64,000 nucleotides of DNA from Microcella sp. (GTDB lineage Bacteria; Actinomycetota; Actinomycetes; Actinomycetales; Microbacteriaceae), in NCBI RefSeq assembly GCF_019739195.1, contig NZ_JAHHDS010000003.1, forward strand, positions 558,001 through 622,000, read 5' to 3'. The notes beneath the pieces are model-generated. The model had not been told where the DNA came from and ran no database searches. It saw only the letters and a list, made by a program, of their open reading frames with translations. Numbering within the stretch: position 1 is the stretch's first letter; the number at the start of each line of letters is the position of its first letter. This document shows, piece by piece, positions 44,214 to 51,831 of the stretch. The translations under genes and the position numbers were made by a program.

Positions 44214-44686
44214 CGCGCGCCCCAGAATCGCGAGACCTGCTGCGTCGCGCTCGCCTCGACGGGCACCGCGAGCGGCACGCGCAAGTCGAAGATCGGCGGC
44301 ACGAGCGGCAGCGGCACGCGCACGGCGATGTCGACGGTGACCCAGCCTCGGCGGGTGTGGCACTGCCCGGGGTTGGGGGTGCAGCTGATGCTGAGGGCAA
44401 CGTCGCTCGGGTCGAGCCCGTGGTCGGCGAGTGCGAGGTCAAGCGCACGCCGGGCGGCCGCGGTGCCGGCGGCGGTCGACTCGGCCTGCACGAACACGCG
44501 CGCGCCCTGCCGCGCGGCCCCCTCGGTCGCGAGAGCCGCCGACTGGATGGTGCCGAGCGTGAGAATCAGATAGACGAGCGGCACGAGCATCAGCAGCCCT
44601 GCCGTGATGAACTCGAGGGAGGCCGAACCGCGGTCGGAGCATCCGTCGACGGCGCCGTTTTCAGCGGAGCGGTTCGAGGGCTGCAC
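44210..44686 (-). CDS. TadE-family pseudopilin-like protein
   Basis: 158 residues, GTG start with GGAGGTGAGCGGAC upstream. After a charged leader, RGSASLEFITAGLLMLVPLVYLILTLGTIQSAALATEGAARQGARVF is the TadE core with the conserved Glu after the leader. The extracytoplasmic part contains two Cys (ISCTPNPGQCHT). It is a minor pilin of the tad apparatus. Its start overlaps the preceding gene by 26 bp. Confidence 0.88.
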   Translation of the reverse strand: MQPSNRSAENGAVDGCSDRGSASLEFITAGLLMLVPLVYLILTLGTIQSAALATEGAARQGARVFVQAESTAAGTAAARRALDLALADHGLDPSDVALSISCTPNPGQCHTRRGWVTVDIAVRVPLPLVPPIFDLRVPLAVPVEASATQQVSRFWGAR

Positions 44687-45089
44687 GTCCGCTCACCTCC
44701 AGCGTGTCGTCGATGCCGATCATGCCGATGAGGGGCAGCGGCGATCGCACGGTGATGATGACGACCGGATGCCCGCCGAACGCCCCCGTACCCGCCGAGA
44801 TACTCTGCGCGTAGCTCTCGTCCAGGGCCGCGGTGATGAGCTCACGACTCCGCTCGATGCCGGCCTGCAGTGAGCTATCGGCGAGTGCCGCGAACCGCGC
44901 ACCCTCCGCGGCCGCATCGATGAGGGTCGTGCGGATGTGGAGGGCGAACGCGACCTGCAGCACGCTCAGCGTCACGAGCGTGAGCAGCACGCCGACGAGC
45001 ACGAACTCGACGGGGGCCGCGCCGCGGTCGTCGGTGAGCCGCGCGACGAGCGGGTGCGGGGTGCTGCGCGCGAGCATCCTGCGGCGCAT
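44661..45089 (-). CDS. TadE-family pseudopilin-like protein
   Basis: 142 residues. TDDRGAAPVEFVLVGVLLTLVTLSVLQVAFALHIRTTLIDAAAEGARFAALA is the canonical TadE helix including the leader-proximal Glu. It lies 13 bp after the pilin-like gene and overlaps the next tadE-like gene. It is a likely minor pilin secreted through the tad machinery. Confidence 0.88.
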   Translation of the reverse strand: MRRRMLARSTPHPLVARLTDDRGAAPVEFVLVGVLLTLVTLSVLQVAFALHIRTTLIDAAAEGARFAALADSSLQAGIERSRELITAALDESYAQSISAGTGAFGGHPVVIITVRSPLPLIGMIGIDDTLEVSGRAALEPLR

Positions 45090-45102
45090 GGGGCGATTCC
45101 GC

Positions 45103-45276
45103 CTAGAAGCCGGTGACGCGATCGATCGCCTGCTGGAACACGCCCTGTAGCGCGGGGCCCGCGAGTGCCCAGATCAGGATCACCAGGCCGGCTGTCATCA
45201 AAGTGATGAGCACCCACCCAGGCACATCGCCGCGGTCGTCGTCGGCTCGGCTGAGGAAGTCGAGGAATCTGCGCAT
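45103..45276 (-). CDS. DUF4244 / Flp pilin-like small protein
   Basis: 57 residues: MRRFLDFLSRADDDRGDVPGWVLITLMTAGLVILIWALAGPALQGVFQQAIDRVTGF. A charged leader, then one hydrophobic helix, then a short amphipathic tail: the layout of the actinobacterial DUF4244 pilin-like subunits that normally lie between tadC and tadE. It is the first gene of this block and probably the major pilin. Confidence 0.85.
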   Translation of the reverse strand: MRRFLDFLSRADDDRGDVPGWVLITLMTAGLVILIWALAGPALQGVFQQAIDRVTGF

Positions 45277-45490
45277 GCGCGCGATTCTGGCGCGGGCAGG
45301 CGTCGTGCGTCGCGGGCTTTCCACAGCGTGCGCGTGTGGGGCGTGTCCGCTCGCCCCGGAGATTCCTGCGACACGCCGACCGAGGGGCGCGACACGCCGC
45401 GCGCGGGATCGGCCACCGGGGCGAAGCGACACGCATCCGCCGCCGCGTCAAGGGTTCGCCAACCCGGGCCGCGGCGGGCATGCTTGAGTC

Positions 45491-47248
45491 GTGACCGACA
45501 CCCGAGCGCCCGCGACTGTGACGCTCGAGCGCTTGCGGGCTTCGCTCGCCGACGTCGGACTGAGCCTGCACCTCGACGGCATCGTCGAGCAGCGCGAAGC
45601 CGCGGCCGCCGCCGTGCGGCAGATCGACGACTACATCCGCCCCAGGCTCGCCGACCTCGACGCTCCACTGCTCGCGGTCGTGGGCGGCTCGACGGGCTCA
45701 GGCAAGTCGACGATCGTCAACGCGCTGCTCGGGGTCGCGACGACCCGCGTGGGGGTGATCCGCCCGACGACACGGCAGCCGATTCTCGTGCACTCCCCCG
45801 TCGATGCCGGCTGGTTCGCGAGCGACCGCATTCTGCCCGGGCTCGCGCGCGTGCGCGGCCGAGTGAGCGCCCCCGGCACGGCCGCGAGCGCTGCAGGCGA
45901 CACCCCCGAGGCCGCGCGCATCAGCGAGCTCATGCTGCTCGAGCACGAAGCCGTGCCGCGCTCGCTCGCGATCATCGACGCGCCCGACATCGACTCGGTT
46001 GCTGACGAGAACCGCGCCCTCGCGGCGCAACTGCTCGCCGCCGCCGACCTGTGGCTCTTCGTCACGACCGCCAACCGCTACGCCGACGCCGTGCCCTGGC
46101 GCCTCCTCGAGGGCGCCGCCGCCCGGCAGATCACTGTCGGTGTGGTGCTCAACCGAGTGCCGCCGGGCGCCGCCGACGAGGTGCTGCCCGACCTGCGCAC
46201 CATGCTCGCCGACCGCGGCCTCGCAGACGCCCCCGTCTTCACGATCGACGAGCAGCCGCTCGACGAGCTCGGCATGCTGCCCGCCACCGCGGTCGACGGC
46301 CCGCGCGCATGGCTCGAGGGCATTGCCGGCGACCGCGCGGCGCGAGCCCGCATCGCCGCGCGCACCCTCAGCGGCGCGATCGTGGACCTCGATCGGCGCG
46401 TGGCCCGCATCGCGGATGCTCGCCAGCAGCAACTCGACTGGCTCGACGGTGCCGAAGCCGCCGCCGACGCGCACTACCAAGCCGCGATCGATGCCGTCGA
46501 TGCCGCGACGAGCGACGGCGCACTGTTGCGCGGCGAAGTGCTCGCGCGGTGGCAAGACTTCGTGGGAACATCCGACCTGTTTCGCAAGGTCGAATCGTGG
46601 TTCTCGCGCGCGCGCGACAGCGTCACCGCCTGGGTGACCGGCAAGCCGAGCCCCGTGGTGGCGGTCGAGACGCAGATCGAGACCGGGCTGCAGGCCGTCA
46701 TCATCGACCAGGCCGGGCGTGCCGCGGCGGCAGCGTGGGCCGACCTCGAGCGCAGTGCTCCCGGCCGCATGGTCGCCGAGCTCAACCCTCACCTCGCGGC
46801 CGAGAGCCCCGAGTTGCGCGAGAAGGCATCCGCGATGATTCGCGAGTGGCAGGGCGCGCTCATGCAGCTGATTCACGACAACGCGCGCAACAAGCGCGTG
46901 CGCGCCCGCGTGCTGTCGCTCGGGCTCAACGTCGTCACCGTAGCCCTCATGATCGTGGTGTTTGCGTCGACCGGTGGCCTCACCGGCGGCGAGATTGCGA
47001 TCGCGGGCGGCTCGGCCGTGGTCGGGCAGAAGCTGCTCGAGACGATTTTCGGCGAAGACGCCGTGAGGCGGCTCGCTGCCGAGGCTCGGCTCGACCTACA
47101 ACGGCGGCTCGAGGCTCTTTTCGACGCTGAGGCCGACCGGCTCGGCACGGCGATCGAGCCCCTGCGTTTCGGCTCGTCACCCGAGGCGCTGCGGCGAGCG
47201 TCGCAAGCGCTGCTCGGCGATGTGGCGCGAGCGGCGGAGGAAGCGTGA
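45491..47248 (+). CDS. Dynamin-like GTPase, first of a pair
   Basis: 585 residues, GTG start. G1 is GGSTGSGKSTIVNALLG (K72), G3 is IIDAPDIDSV, and the G4 region is the degenerate VVLNRVPPG. A long helical middle follows. Near the C-terminus are hydrophobic stretches (VVTVALMIVVFASTGGLTGGEIAIAGGSAVVGQKLLE), suggesting membrane interaction. Architecture and pairing with a second GTPase recall bacterial dynamin-like proteins such as DynA/DynB or IniA/IniC. The gene lies divergent from the pilin block. Role in membrane remodelling is inference. Confidence 0.82.
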   Translation: MTDTRAPATVTLERLRASLADVGLSLHLDGIVEQREAAAAAVRQIDDYIRPRLADLDAPLLAVVGGSTGSGKSTIVNALLGVATTRVGVIRPTTRQPILVHSPVDAGWFASDRILPGLARVRGRVSAPGTAASAAGDTPEAARISELMLLEHEAVPRSLAIIDAPDIDSVADENRALAAQLLAAADLWLFVTTANRYADAVPWRLLEGAAARQITVGVVLNRVPPGAADEVLPDLRTMLADRGLADAPVFTIDEQPLDELGMLPATAVDGPRAWLEGIAGDRAARARIAARTLSGAIVDLDRRVARIADARQQQLDWLDGAEAAADAHYQAAIDAVDAATSDGALLRGEVLARWQDFVGTSDLFRKVESWFSRARDSVTAWVTGKPSPVVAVETQIETGLQAVIIDQAGRAAAAAWADLERSAPGRMVAELNPHLAAESPELREKASAMIREWQGALMQLIHDNARNKRVRARVLSLGLNVVTVALMIVVFASTGGLTGGEIAIAGGSAVVGQKLLETIFGEDAVRRLAAEARLDLQRRLEALFDAEADRLGTAIEPLRFGSSPEALRRASQALLGDVARAAEEA

Positions 47249-47264
47249 GCGCCAGGCTGAGCCG

Positions 47265-48893
47265 ATGGGACGCGCCATGAGCGCGTCCAAGGCGACCCTC
47301 GACGAGCGCATCGCCGCTCTGCGCGAGGTGACCGAGGCGGGGGCCGGGCGCATCCCGAGCGCGATCGCCGACGAGGCGAAGACGCTGCTACAGCAAGCCG
47401 AAGCGCGACGCTCGCGCTCGCCCGAGCACACTGTCGTGGGTGTCTTCGGCGCGACCGGGTCGGGCAAGTCGAGCCTCGTCAACGCGCTCGTGGGCGACGA
47501 GGTGGCGAAGGCGCACGTGCGACGCCCGACGACCTCGCAGGCCCTCGCCGTCACGTGGGATGCCACCGGAGCCGCCGACCTGCTCGACTGGCTGCAGATT
47601 CGCGAGCGCGTCGAGCGCACCGAGCCGGTCGACCCGCGTGCGGGCAAGCTCGTGCTCGTCGACCTGCCCGACGTCGACTCGATCGAGGCGGGCAATCGCG
47701 CGATCGCCGAACGGCTGGCCGGACAAGTGGATGCCCTGCTGTGGGTCGTCGACCCGCAGAAGTACGCCGACGACGTGCTGCACGCCCAGTTCATCGCGCC
47801 GCACGCCAAGCACGCAGCGGTCACGCTCGTCGTGCTCAACCAAGTGGATCTGCTCGCGGCTTCTGACCGAGCATCCGTCGTCGCATCGCTGCAGTCGATC
47901 GTGTCGCGCGACGGACTGCCCCGCGCCCGCGTGCTCTCCGTGAGTGCGCGCACGCTCGAGGGTATCGACGCGCTGCGGGCGGCGATCGGCGATCTGGCTG
48001 CGGCGCGCAAGGCTCGGGATGCCCGCCTCACCGCCGACGTGCAGACCCTCGCCGCGCGCATCGACGACCCGGGCTCGGCGCCTCGCCTTGATGCTCGTGC
48101 ATCGGTGCGCGTTCGTGACGAGGTGGGGACCGCCGCCGGGGTCGACGTCGTTGCGACCGCTGTCGCCAGCTCGTACCGCAAGCGTGCCGGACAGGTCACC
48201 GGGTGGCCGCTCGTCTCGTGGATCGGGCGACTGCGGGCCGACCCTCTGACGCGCCTGGGGCTCGGGCCTCGGCGCCGCGGCTCTGACAAGAACAGCGACC
48301 CCGACGTGCACCGCACGAGCATGCCGCTGCTGAGTGCCGGGGCGCAGGCCACGCTGTCGCTCGCCGTGCGCTCGTTCGCCGACATTGCCGCCTCGGGGCT
48401 TGCCGGCCCGTGGAAGGCCGCGGTGCGCACCGCCGCCGAGGGCGCCCTCAACCGGCTGCCCGCCGACCTCGATCTGGCGATCGCGCGCACTCCCCTGCCG
48501 GCGAAGGGCTCGTGGTGGTGGGTGATCGTCGGCATCGTGCAGTGGTTCGCGATCGTGATCGGCGTGGGCGGTGCGCTCTGGCTCGTCGGCGCCTCCCTGC
48601 TGCCGACGTTCGGGATGCCCGCTCTGCTCATTCCGCGCGTTGAGGATGGGCCGCTCGAGGGCTGGGCGATCCCCACGCTGCTGATCATCGCGGCCGTGCT
48701 CGTCGGGGTGCTGCTCGGGCTCATTTCGGCCGCGCTCAGCGCCCTGAACGCTGGCGCGCGCCGGCGTCGCACGCGCAGGCGGTTGCTCGCATCCGTCGAC
48801 GAGGTCGTGCAGCGCGATGTCGTCGCGCCCGTCGCAGCCGAGCTCGACCGCGCACGGGCAGTGACCGCCGCGCTTGCGGTAGCGCGGCGCTGA
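47265..48893 (+). CDS. Dynamin-like GTPase with two C-terminal membrane helices, second of a pair
   Basis: 542 residues from ATG 47265 (ATG 47277 also possible), 16 bases after its partner. G1 is GATGSGKSSLVNALVG, G3 is VDLPDVDSIEAGN, G4 is VLNQVDLL. The helical middle is followed by two hydrophobic segments (WWWVIVGIVQWFAIVIGVGGALWLVG; WAIPTLLIIAAVLVGVLLGLISAAL). The topology matches the membrane-anchored subunit of two-protein bacterial dynamins. Substrate membrane process unknown. Confidence 0.83.
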   Translation: MGRAMSASKATLDERIAALREVTEAGAGRIPSAIADEAKTLLQQAEARRSRSPEHTVVGVFGATGSGKSSLVNALVGDEVAKAHVRRPTTSQALAVTWDATGAADLLDWLQIRERVERTEPVDPRAGKLVLVDLPDVDSIEAGNRAIAERLAGQVDALLWVVDPQKYADDVLHAQFIAPHAKHAAVTLVVLNQVDLLAASDRASVVASLQSIVSRDGLPRARVLSVSARTLEGIDALRAAIGDLAAARKARDARLTADVQTLAARIDDPGSAPRLDARASVRVRDEVGTAAGVDVVATAVASSYRKRAGQVTGWPLVSWIGRLRADPLTRLGLGPRRRGSDKNSDPDVHRTSMPLLSAGAQATLSLAVRSFADIAASGLAGPWKAAVRTAAEGALNRLPADLDLAIARTPLPAKGSWWWVIVGIVQWFAIVIGVGGALWLVGASLLPTFGMPALLIPRVEDGPLEGWAIPTLLIIAAVLVGVLLGLISAALSALNAGARRRRTRRRLLASVDEVVQRDVVAPVAAELDRARAVTAALAVARR

Positions 48894-49034
48894 GACGCAG
48901 GATCCACGGTTCCCTGCGCGAGCCGGCGGCCCGCTTTGACAGAGCGATGACCTGGGCGAAACTAGCGGATCCGCCGGGTCCCCGCGCCATGTGGCTGCGA
49001 TTGAGCGCTCGTGCGGCAGACGTCGTGTCCGTGA

Positions 49035-49577
49035 TCAGGTGACGACGCAACCAGGCGCCGGGTCACCGTACACGGTGATGAAAAACAGGAGGAAGGCAGG
49101 CACGATCGCCATCGCGCTCCACGCCATCATGGCAATCGCAGGTCTACGGAGGCCACGATCGAGTGCGAACCCCAGAACGATAAGCAGGCACGAGAAGAAC
49201 CAGACGATGCCAGACCCGATATGCGCCACGTCGCGCCATGGTTCCGACCACGGAAGACCGAAGACGTTGACGACCGTGCACATCTCCACTGACAGCCGGA
49301 AGAAGAGGACCAGGGCGACGGGCGCGAGCCCGGCGAACACTCCCATGATTGCGGGCAGAGTCGCCGTGCGCGCCGTGATGGGCTGCGGAGAGAACCACAC
49401 GCCAGCGATGGCGGCGAAGACGGTTCCGGCGAACACGAGCGGGATCAGAAACGCCGGCCCTGGGGGCACCGCGACCATGGCCATGAGCCACATGACCATG
49501 CTGGCGCCGAGAGTCCACAGCACTCCCGTGGCTAGCCACGTCGGATCACGACGAATAGCAGGAGCGGAGTCGGCCAT
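49035..49577 (-). CDS. Polytopic membrane protein of unknown function
   Basis: 180 residues with five hydrophobic segments (from ATGVLWTLGASMVMWLMAMVAV through MMAWSAMAIVPAFLLFFIT). A single Cys lies in MCTVVNVFG and another in the terminal APGCVVT. I recognise no domain. It is alone, with a hairpin between its start and the DUF2892 gene upstream. Confidence 0.65.
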   Translation of the reverse strand: MADSAPAIRRDPTWLATGVLWTLGASMVMWLMAMVAVPPGPAFLIPLVFAGTVFAAIAGVWFSPQPITARTATLPAIMGVFAGLAPVALVLFFRLSVEMCTVVNVFGLPWSEPWRDVAHIGSGIVWFFSCLLIVLGFALDRGLRRPAIAMMAWSAMAIVPAFLLFFITVYGDPAPGCVVT

Positions 49578-49588
49578 AAACAGAAGCT

Positions 49589-49619
49589 ACCGGGCGAGGC
49601 GTCTGATACCCCGCCCGGT
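49589..49619 (-). terminator. Hairpin after the fur-DUF2892 unit
   Basis: ACCGGGCG and CGCCCGGT arms (8 bp) with a 15-base loop, 9 bases past the DUF2892 stop on the minus strand. Confidence 0.55.
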
Positions 49620-49628
49620 CTGTGTCGA

Positions 49629-49865
49629 TTAGGCGCGCGCGTCGCGCCCGTGGAACGGTGCCCGGATCAGCGGGGCGATGAAGCAGACGTTGGCGGCGCC
49701 GGCGTAGAAGAACACGCCGCCGACCACCACGAGAGCGATGCCGCCGATGAGCGACCCGGTGTCGCCTGCGAGGGCGAGCACGATGCCCAGCACGATGAGG
49801 GCCGTGCCCGCGACGATGCGCAGACCGCGGCCGAGTGGACCAGACATGAAACGAGCGAACGCCAT
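49629..49865 (-). CDS. DUF2892-family small membrane protein
   Basis: 78 residues, ATG after AAAGGAGACGCTC. FMSGPLGRGLRIVAGTALIVLGIVLALAGDTGSLIGGIALVVVGGVFFYAGAANVCFIAPLIRAPFHGR has two membrane helices and the conserved N(V)CFIAPL motif of the DUF2892/YgaP-tail family, with a single Cys. It lies 11 bp downstream of the Fur-type regulator and is presumably co-expressed. Relatives are fused to rhodanese domains; the function here is unknown. Confidence 0.88.
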   Translation of the reverse strand: MAFARFMSGPLGRGLRIVAGTALIVLGIVLALAGDTGSLIGGIALVVVGGVFFYAGAANVCFIAPLIRAPFHGRDARA

Positions 49866-49876
49866 GAGCGTCTCCT

Positions 49877-50272
49877 TTACTGCGATGGCGCGGAGTTGCC
49901 CGCGCCGAGTGGGCCGCAGCGTTCGCAGCGGCCGCGCACGACGATGCCGTCGCGCACGAGGTTGCGCCCCAACTGCCCTTGGATCATGGCGATCGTCGAG
50001 TCGGGCAGGGTGATGTCGAGAATGCCGCCGCACACGGTGCACACGAAGTGGTCGTGCGCGTCGGGGCGAGCATCGAGAACGACCTGGCGGCCGTCTGAAG
50101 GCGCAAGGCGGATTTCTCCGCGTTCGACCATGCGGGCCGTGATGCGGTGCAGCGAGGTCAGCCCGAGCTGCGGCAACTGGTCGGCGGTCGCCTCATGCAA
50201 CTCGAGGTTGGTCGCGTGCCCGAGCCGGTGCAGCGCGGTGAGAACCGTGTCGGTCTGGATGGTGGTGGGCAT
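49877..50272 (-). CDS. Fur-family metalloregulator
   Basis: 131 residues. A winged-helix N-terminus (GHATNLELHEATADQLPQLGLTSLHRITARMVERGEIRLAP) is followed by the Fur dimerisation domain with HDHFVCTVCGGILDI and, near the end, CERCG, giving the structural CxxC...CxxC zinc site. Whether it is Fur, Zur, PerR or another type cannot be told from sequence. No ribosome site is visible, and TATAGT lies 6 bases before the ATG, suggesting a leaderless mRNA. AT-rich palindromes upstream are probable operators. Confidence 0.88.
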   Translation of the reverse strand: MPTTIQTDTVLTALHRLGHATNLELHEATADQLPQLGLTSLHRITARMVERGEIRLAPSDGRQVVLDARPDAHDHFVCTVCGGILDITLPDSTIAMIQGQLGRNLVRDGIVVRGRCERCGPLGAGNSAPSQ

Positions 50273-50284
50273 GCCATCACTATA

Positions 50285-50318
50285 GTGTTAATTATTAATC
50301 TAAGTTAATCATTAACAC
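50285..50318. promoter_or_regulatory. AT-rich Fur-family operator with two TTAATNATTAA palindromes
   Basis: On the minus strand, GTTAATGATTAAC (6-1-6) and TTAATAATTAA (5-1-5) lie in tandem, inside outer 8-bp arms GTGTTAAT/ATTAACAC. It is the most AT-rich intergenic patch I noticed in the window and sits just upstream of the -10-like TATAGT (50284-50279) of the regulator gene. Confidence 0.65.
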
Positions 50319-50330
50319 CAGTTCTTCACG

Positions 50331-51251
50331 TCATCCTCCAGGCCGAATCGAGCCGATCGCGAGGAACGCGAAGATCAGCACGTCTTGCCAGAAGTGGACG
50401 AACCACGCCCAGAAGAGTCCGCGCGTCTCGAGCATCGAGCGACCGAGCAGCCATCCGAGGGCGAACGCCATGACTACCCCGACCAGACCGTAGGGCACGC
50501 CGTAGTAGTGGCCGATGCCGAAGTAGGCGGCCACCATGAACAGGGCGTGACCGCGCCCGACGGGGCCTTCGAGCACCGAGAGGAACGAGGCCTTGTAGGT
50601 GACCTCTTCGTTGAACGCGTTGAGCGCCGCGCAGAGCAGCACGATCGGCAGGAAGGGCGCCGCCTGCACCACGAGATCGACCGGGGGCGCACCGGCGATC
50701 AGCAGGAAGACGAGAGTGCCGCCGCTGATCGCCACGGCGGCGAGAGGGCCGAAGCGGCTCCATCGCGTGCCCTCGTTCACCCCGAGCCAGCGGATGCGGC
50801 GCATCGGCGCTGCGAGCTCGCCCGGCACGAGGAAGAAGCGGGACGGCCGACCGCGCAGCACGAGCAGCGCCCCGATCATGATGGCCGTCACCATGAGGCG
50901 CAGCGACTGCTCGGCGGGCATGTACACGGCGAACGACGGGTCGGTGAGCCACTCGCGGTAGGCCGGCATCTGGTCGACGACGGTGAAGGCCAGCCACTCG
51001 GCGGCGACGAGCACCAGTAACAGGATGACGAACGGCACGAGCGGCCGCAACGGCCGCCATACGACCGAGACCGCGAGGGCGAGCGCGAGCAGTGCCGCCG
51101 AGACGATCGAGAAGGTGGCCGACGGAACCTCGAACCCGAGTATCTCGTGCAAAAACACCCGCGGCAGTAGCGAGACGAGCAGCAGCACCGCCCACGCGAG
51201 GGCGATCGCCGTGCGCCCCACTCGAAGCTCGTTCGCCGAATCGACGGTCAT
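50331..51251 (-). CDS. CPBP-family intramembrane protein (Abi/Rce1-like)
   Basis: 306 residues from ATG 51251, preceded by GGGAGCAGGCC; longer in-frame starts exist. About eight hydrophobic segments. The CPBP motifs are FNEEVTYKASFLSVLE (the EExxxR motif with Lys in place of Arg), IGHYYGVPYG and AWFVHFWQDVLIF. It is a putative membrane-embedded glutamic protease or a related non-catalytic scaffold. The EExxxK change may affect activity. Function unknown. Confidence 0.83.
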   Translation of the reverse strand: MTVDSANELRVGRTAIALAWAVLLLVSLLPRVFLHEILGFEVPSATFSIVSAALLALALAVSVVWRPLRPLVPFVILLLVLVAAEWLAFTVVDQMPAYREWLTDPSFAVYMPAEQSLRLMVTAIMIGALLVLRGRPSRFFLVPGELAAPMRRIRWLGVNEGTRWSRFGPLAAVAISGGTLVFLLIAGAPPVDLVVQAAPFLPIVLLCAALNAFNEEVTYKASFLSVLEGPVGRGHALFMVAAYFGIGHYYGVPYGLVGVVMAFALGWLLGRSMLETRGLFWAWFVHFWQDVLIFAFLAIGSIRPGG

Positions 51252-51392
51252 GGCCTGCTCCCGACGCCGGGTGACCGCGATCACCTCCGGCGTGGCGCCA
51301 TAGTCGCACGGCGATGCTCCCGGGCCTATAGGTCTAAGGGCCCGAGCCTGCAACCCCTCGCGCATCGGGTGATGCAAGAGGAGAGTGAAGTC

Positions 51393-51602
51393 ATGAACGA
51401 CACACCAGAACGCAAGCAGCCGACCGATCATCTGCCGCCGCGCGACGAGCGTGAGCCCGACGACGAGCGCACGACCGAGCAGTCGTACCCGGGGGACGAC
51501 AGCAATGGCGCCGACCACCCGTCAGTCACGGATGCGACAGCGGCCGAGCCCGAAAAGCCTGCCCGGCACGGCGTCGCGAAGCTGCCGCCCGGGCCTCACT
51601 GA
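51393..51602 (+). CDS. Small acidic disordered protein A
   Basis: 69 residues from ATG 51393, with GAGGAGAGTGAAGTC upstream. Composition is strongly acidic and Pro-rich (NDTPERKQPTDHLPPRDEREPDDERTTEQSYPGDD) with no hydrophobic core. A second protein encoded 70 bp downstream shares the start pattern (N/K)DTPExKxPxDxLPxxDxR, which supports both as real genes. No recognised family. Confidence 0.5.
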   Translation: MNDTPERKQPTDHLPPRDEREPDDERTTEQSYPGDDSNGADHPSVTDATAAEPEKPARHGVAKLPPGPH

Positions 51603-51675
51603 TCGGCGCGTTAGGGCAACAGGCGCCACTTCGCAAGGCCTCGTGGTCTGCTCGAGCTCTCGGCACAGTAGAGGG

Positions 51676-51816
51676 ATGAAAGACACACCAGAACCGAAGA
51701 CGCCCGGAGACTTCTTGCCCTTGAGCGACGATCGAGACACCGAGGATGAAACGAACGAAGGTGCCGACGAGTCGACAGCGCACGGCGAGACGAACACTCC
51801 GCCCGCCCCACCCTGA
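51676..51816 (+). CDS. Small acidic disordered protein B
   Basis: 46 residues from ATG 51676: KDTPEPKTPGDFLPLSDDRDTEDETNEGADEST, then a Pro-rich tail. The N-terminus aligns with the preceding small protein. The candidate ribosome site GAGGG directly abuts the ATG, so the start is less secure. It is probably a tandem duplicate; function unknown. Confidence 0.45.
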   Translation: MKDTPEPKTPGDFLPLSDDRDTEDETNEGADESTAHGETNTPPAPP

Positions 51817-51831
51817 TCGCGACGATGGGCG

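Noticed and set aside
51330-51343. A further DosR-like match (AGGTCTAAGGGCCC) upstream of the small acidic gene
   Set aside because: Only 10 of 14 core positions match and there is no well-placed -10; one-mismatch forms of GGGNC-N4-GNCCC are expected by chance at this GC content.
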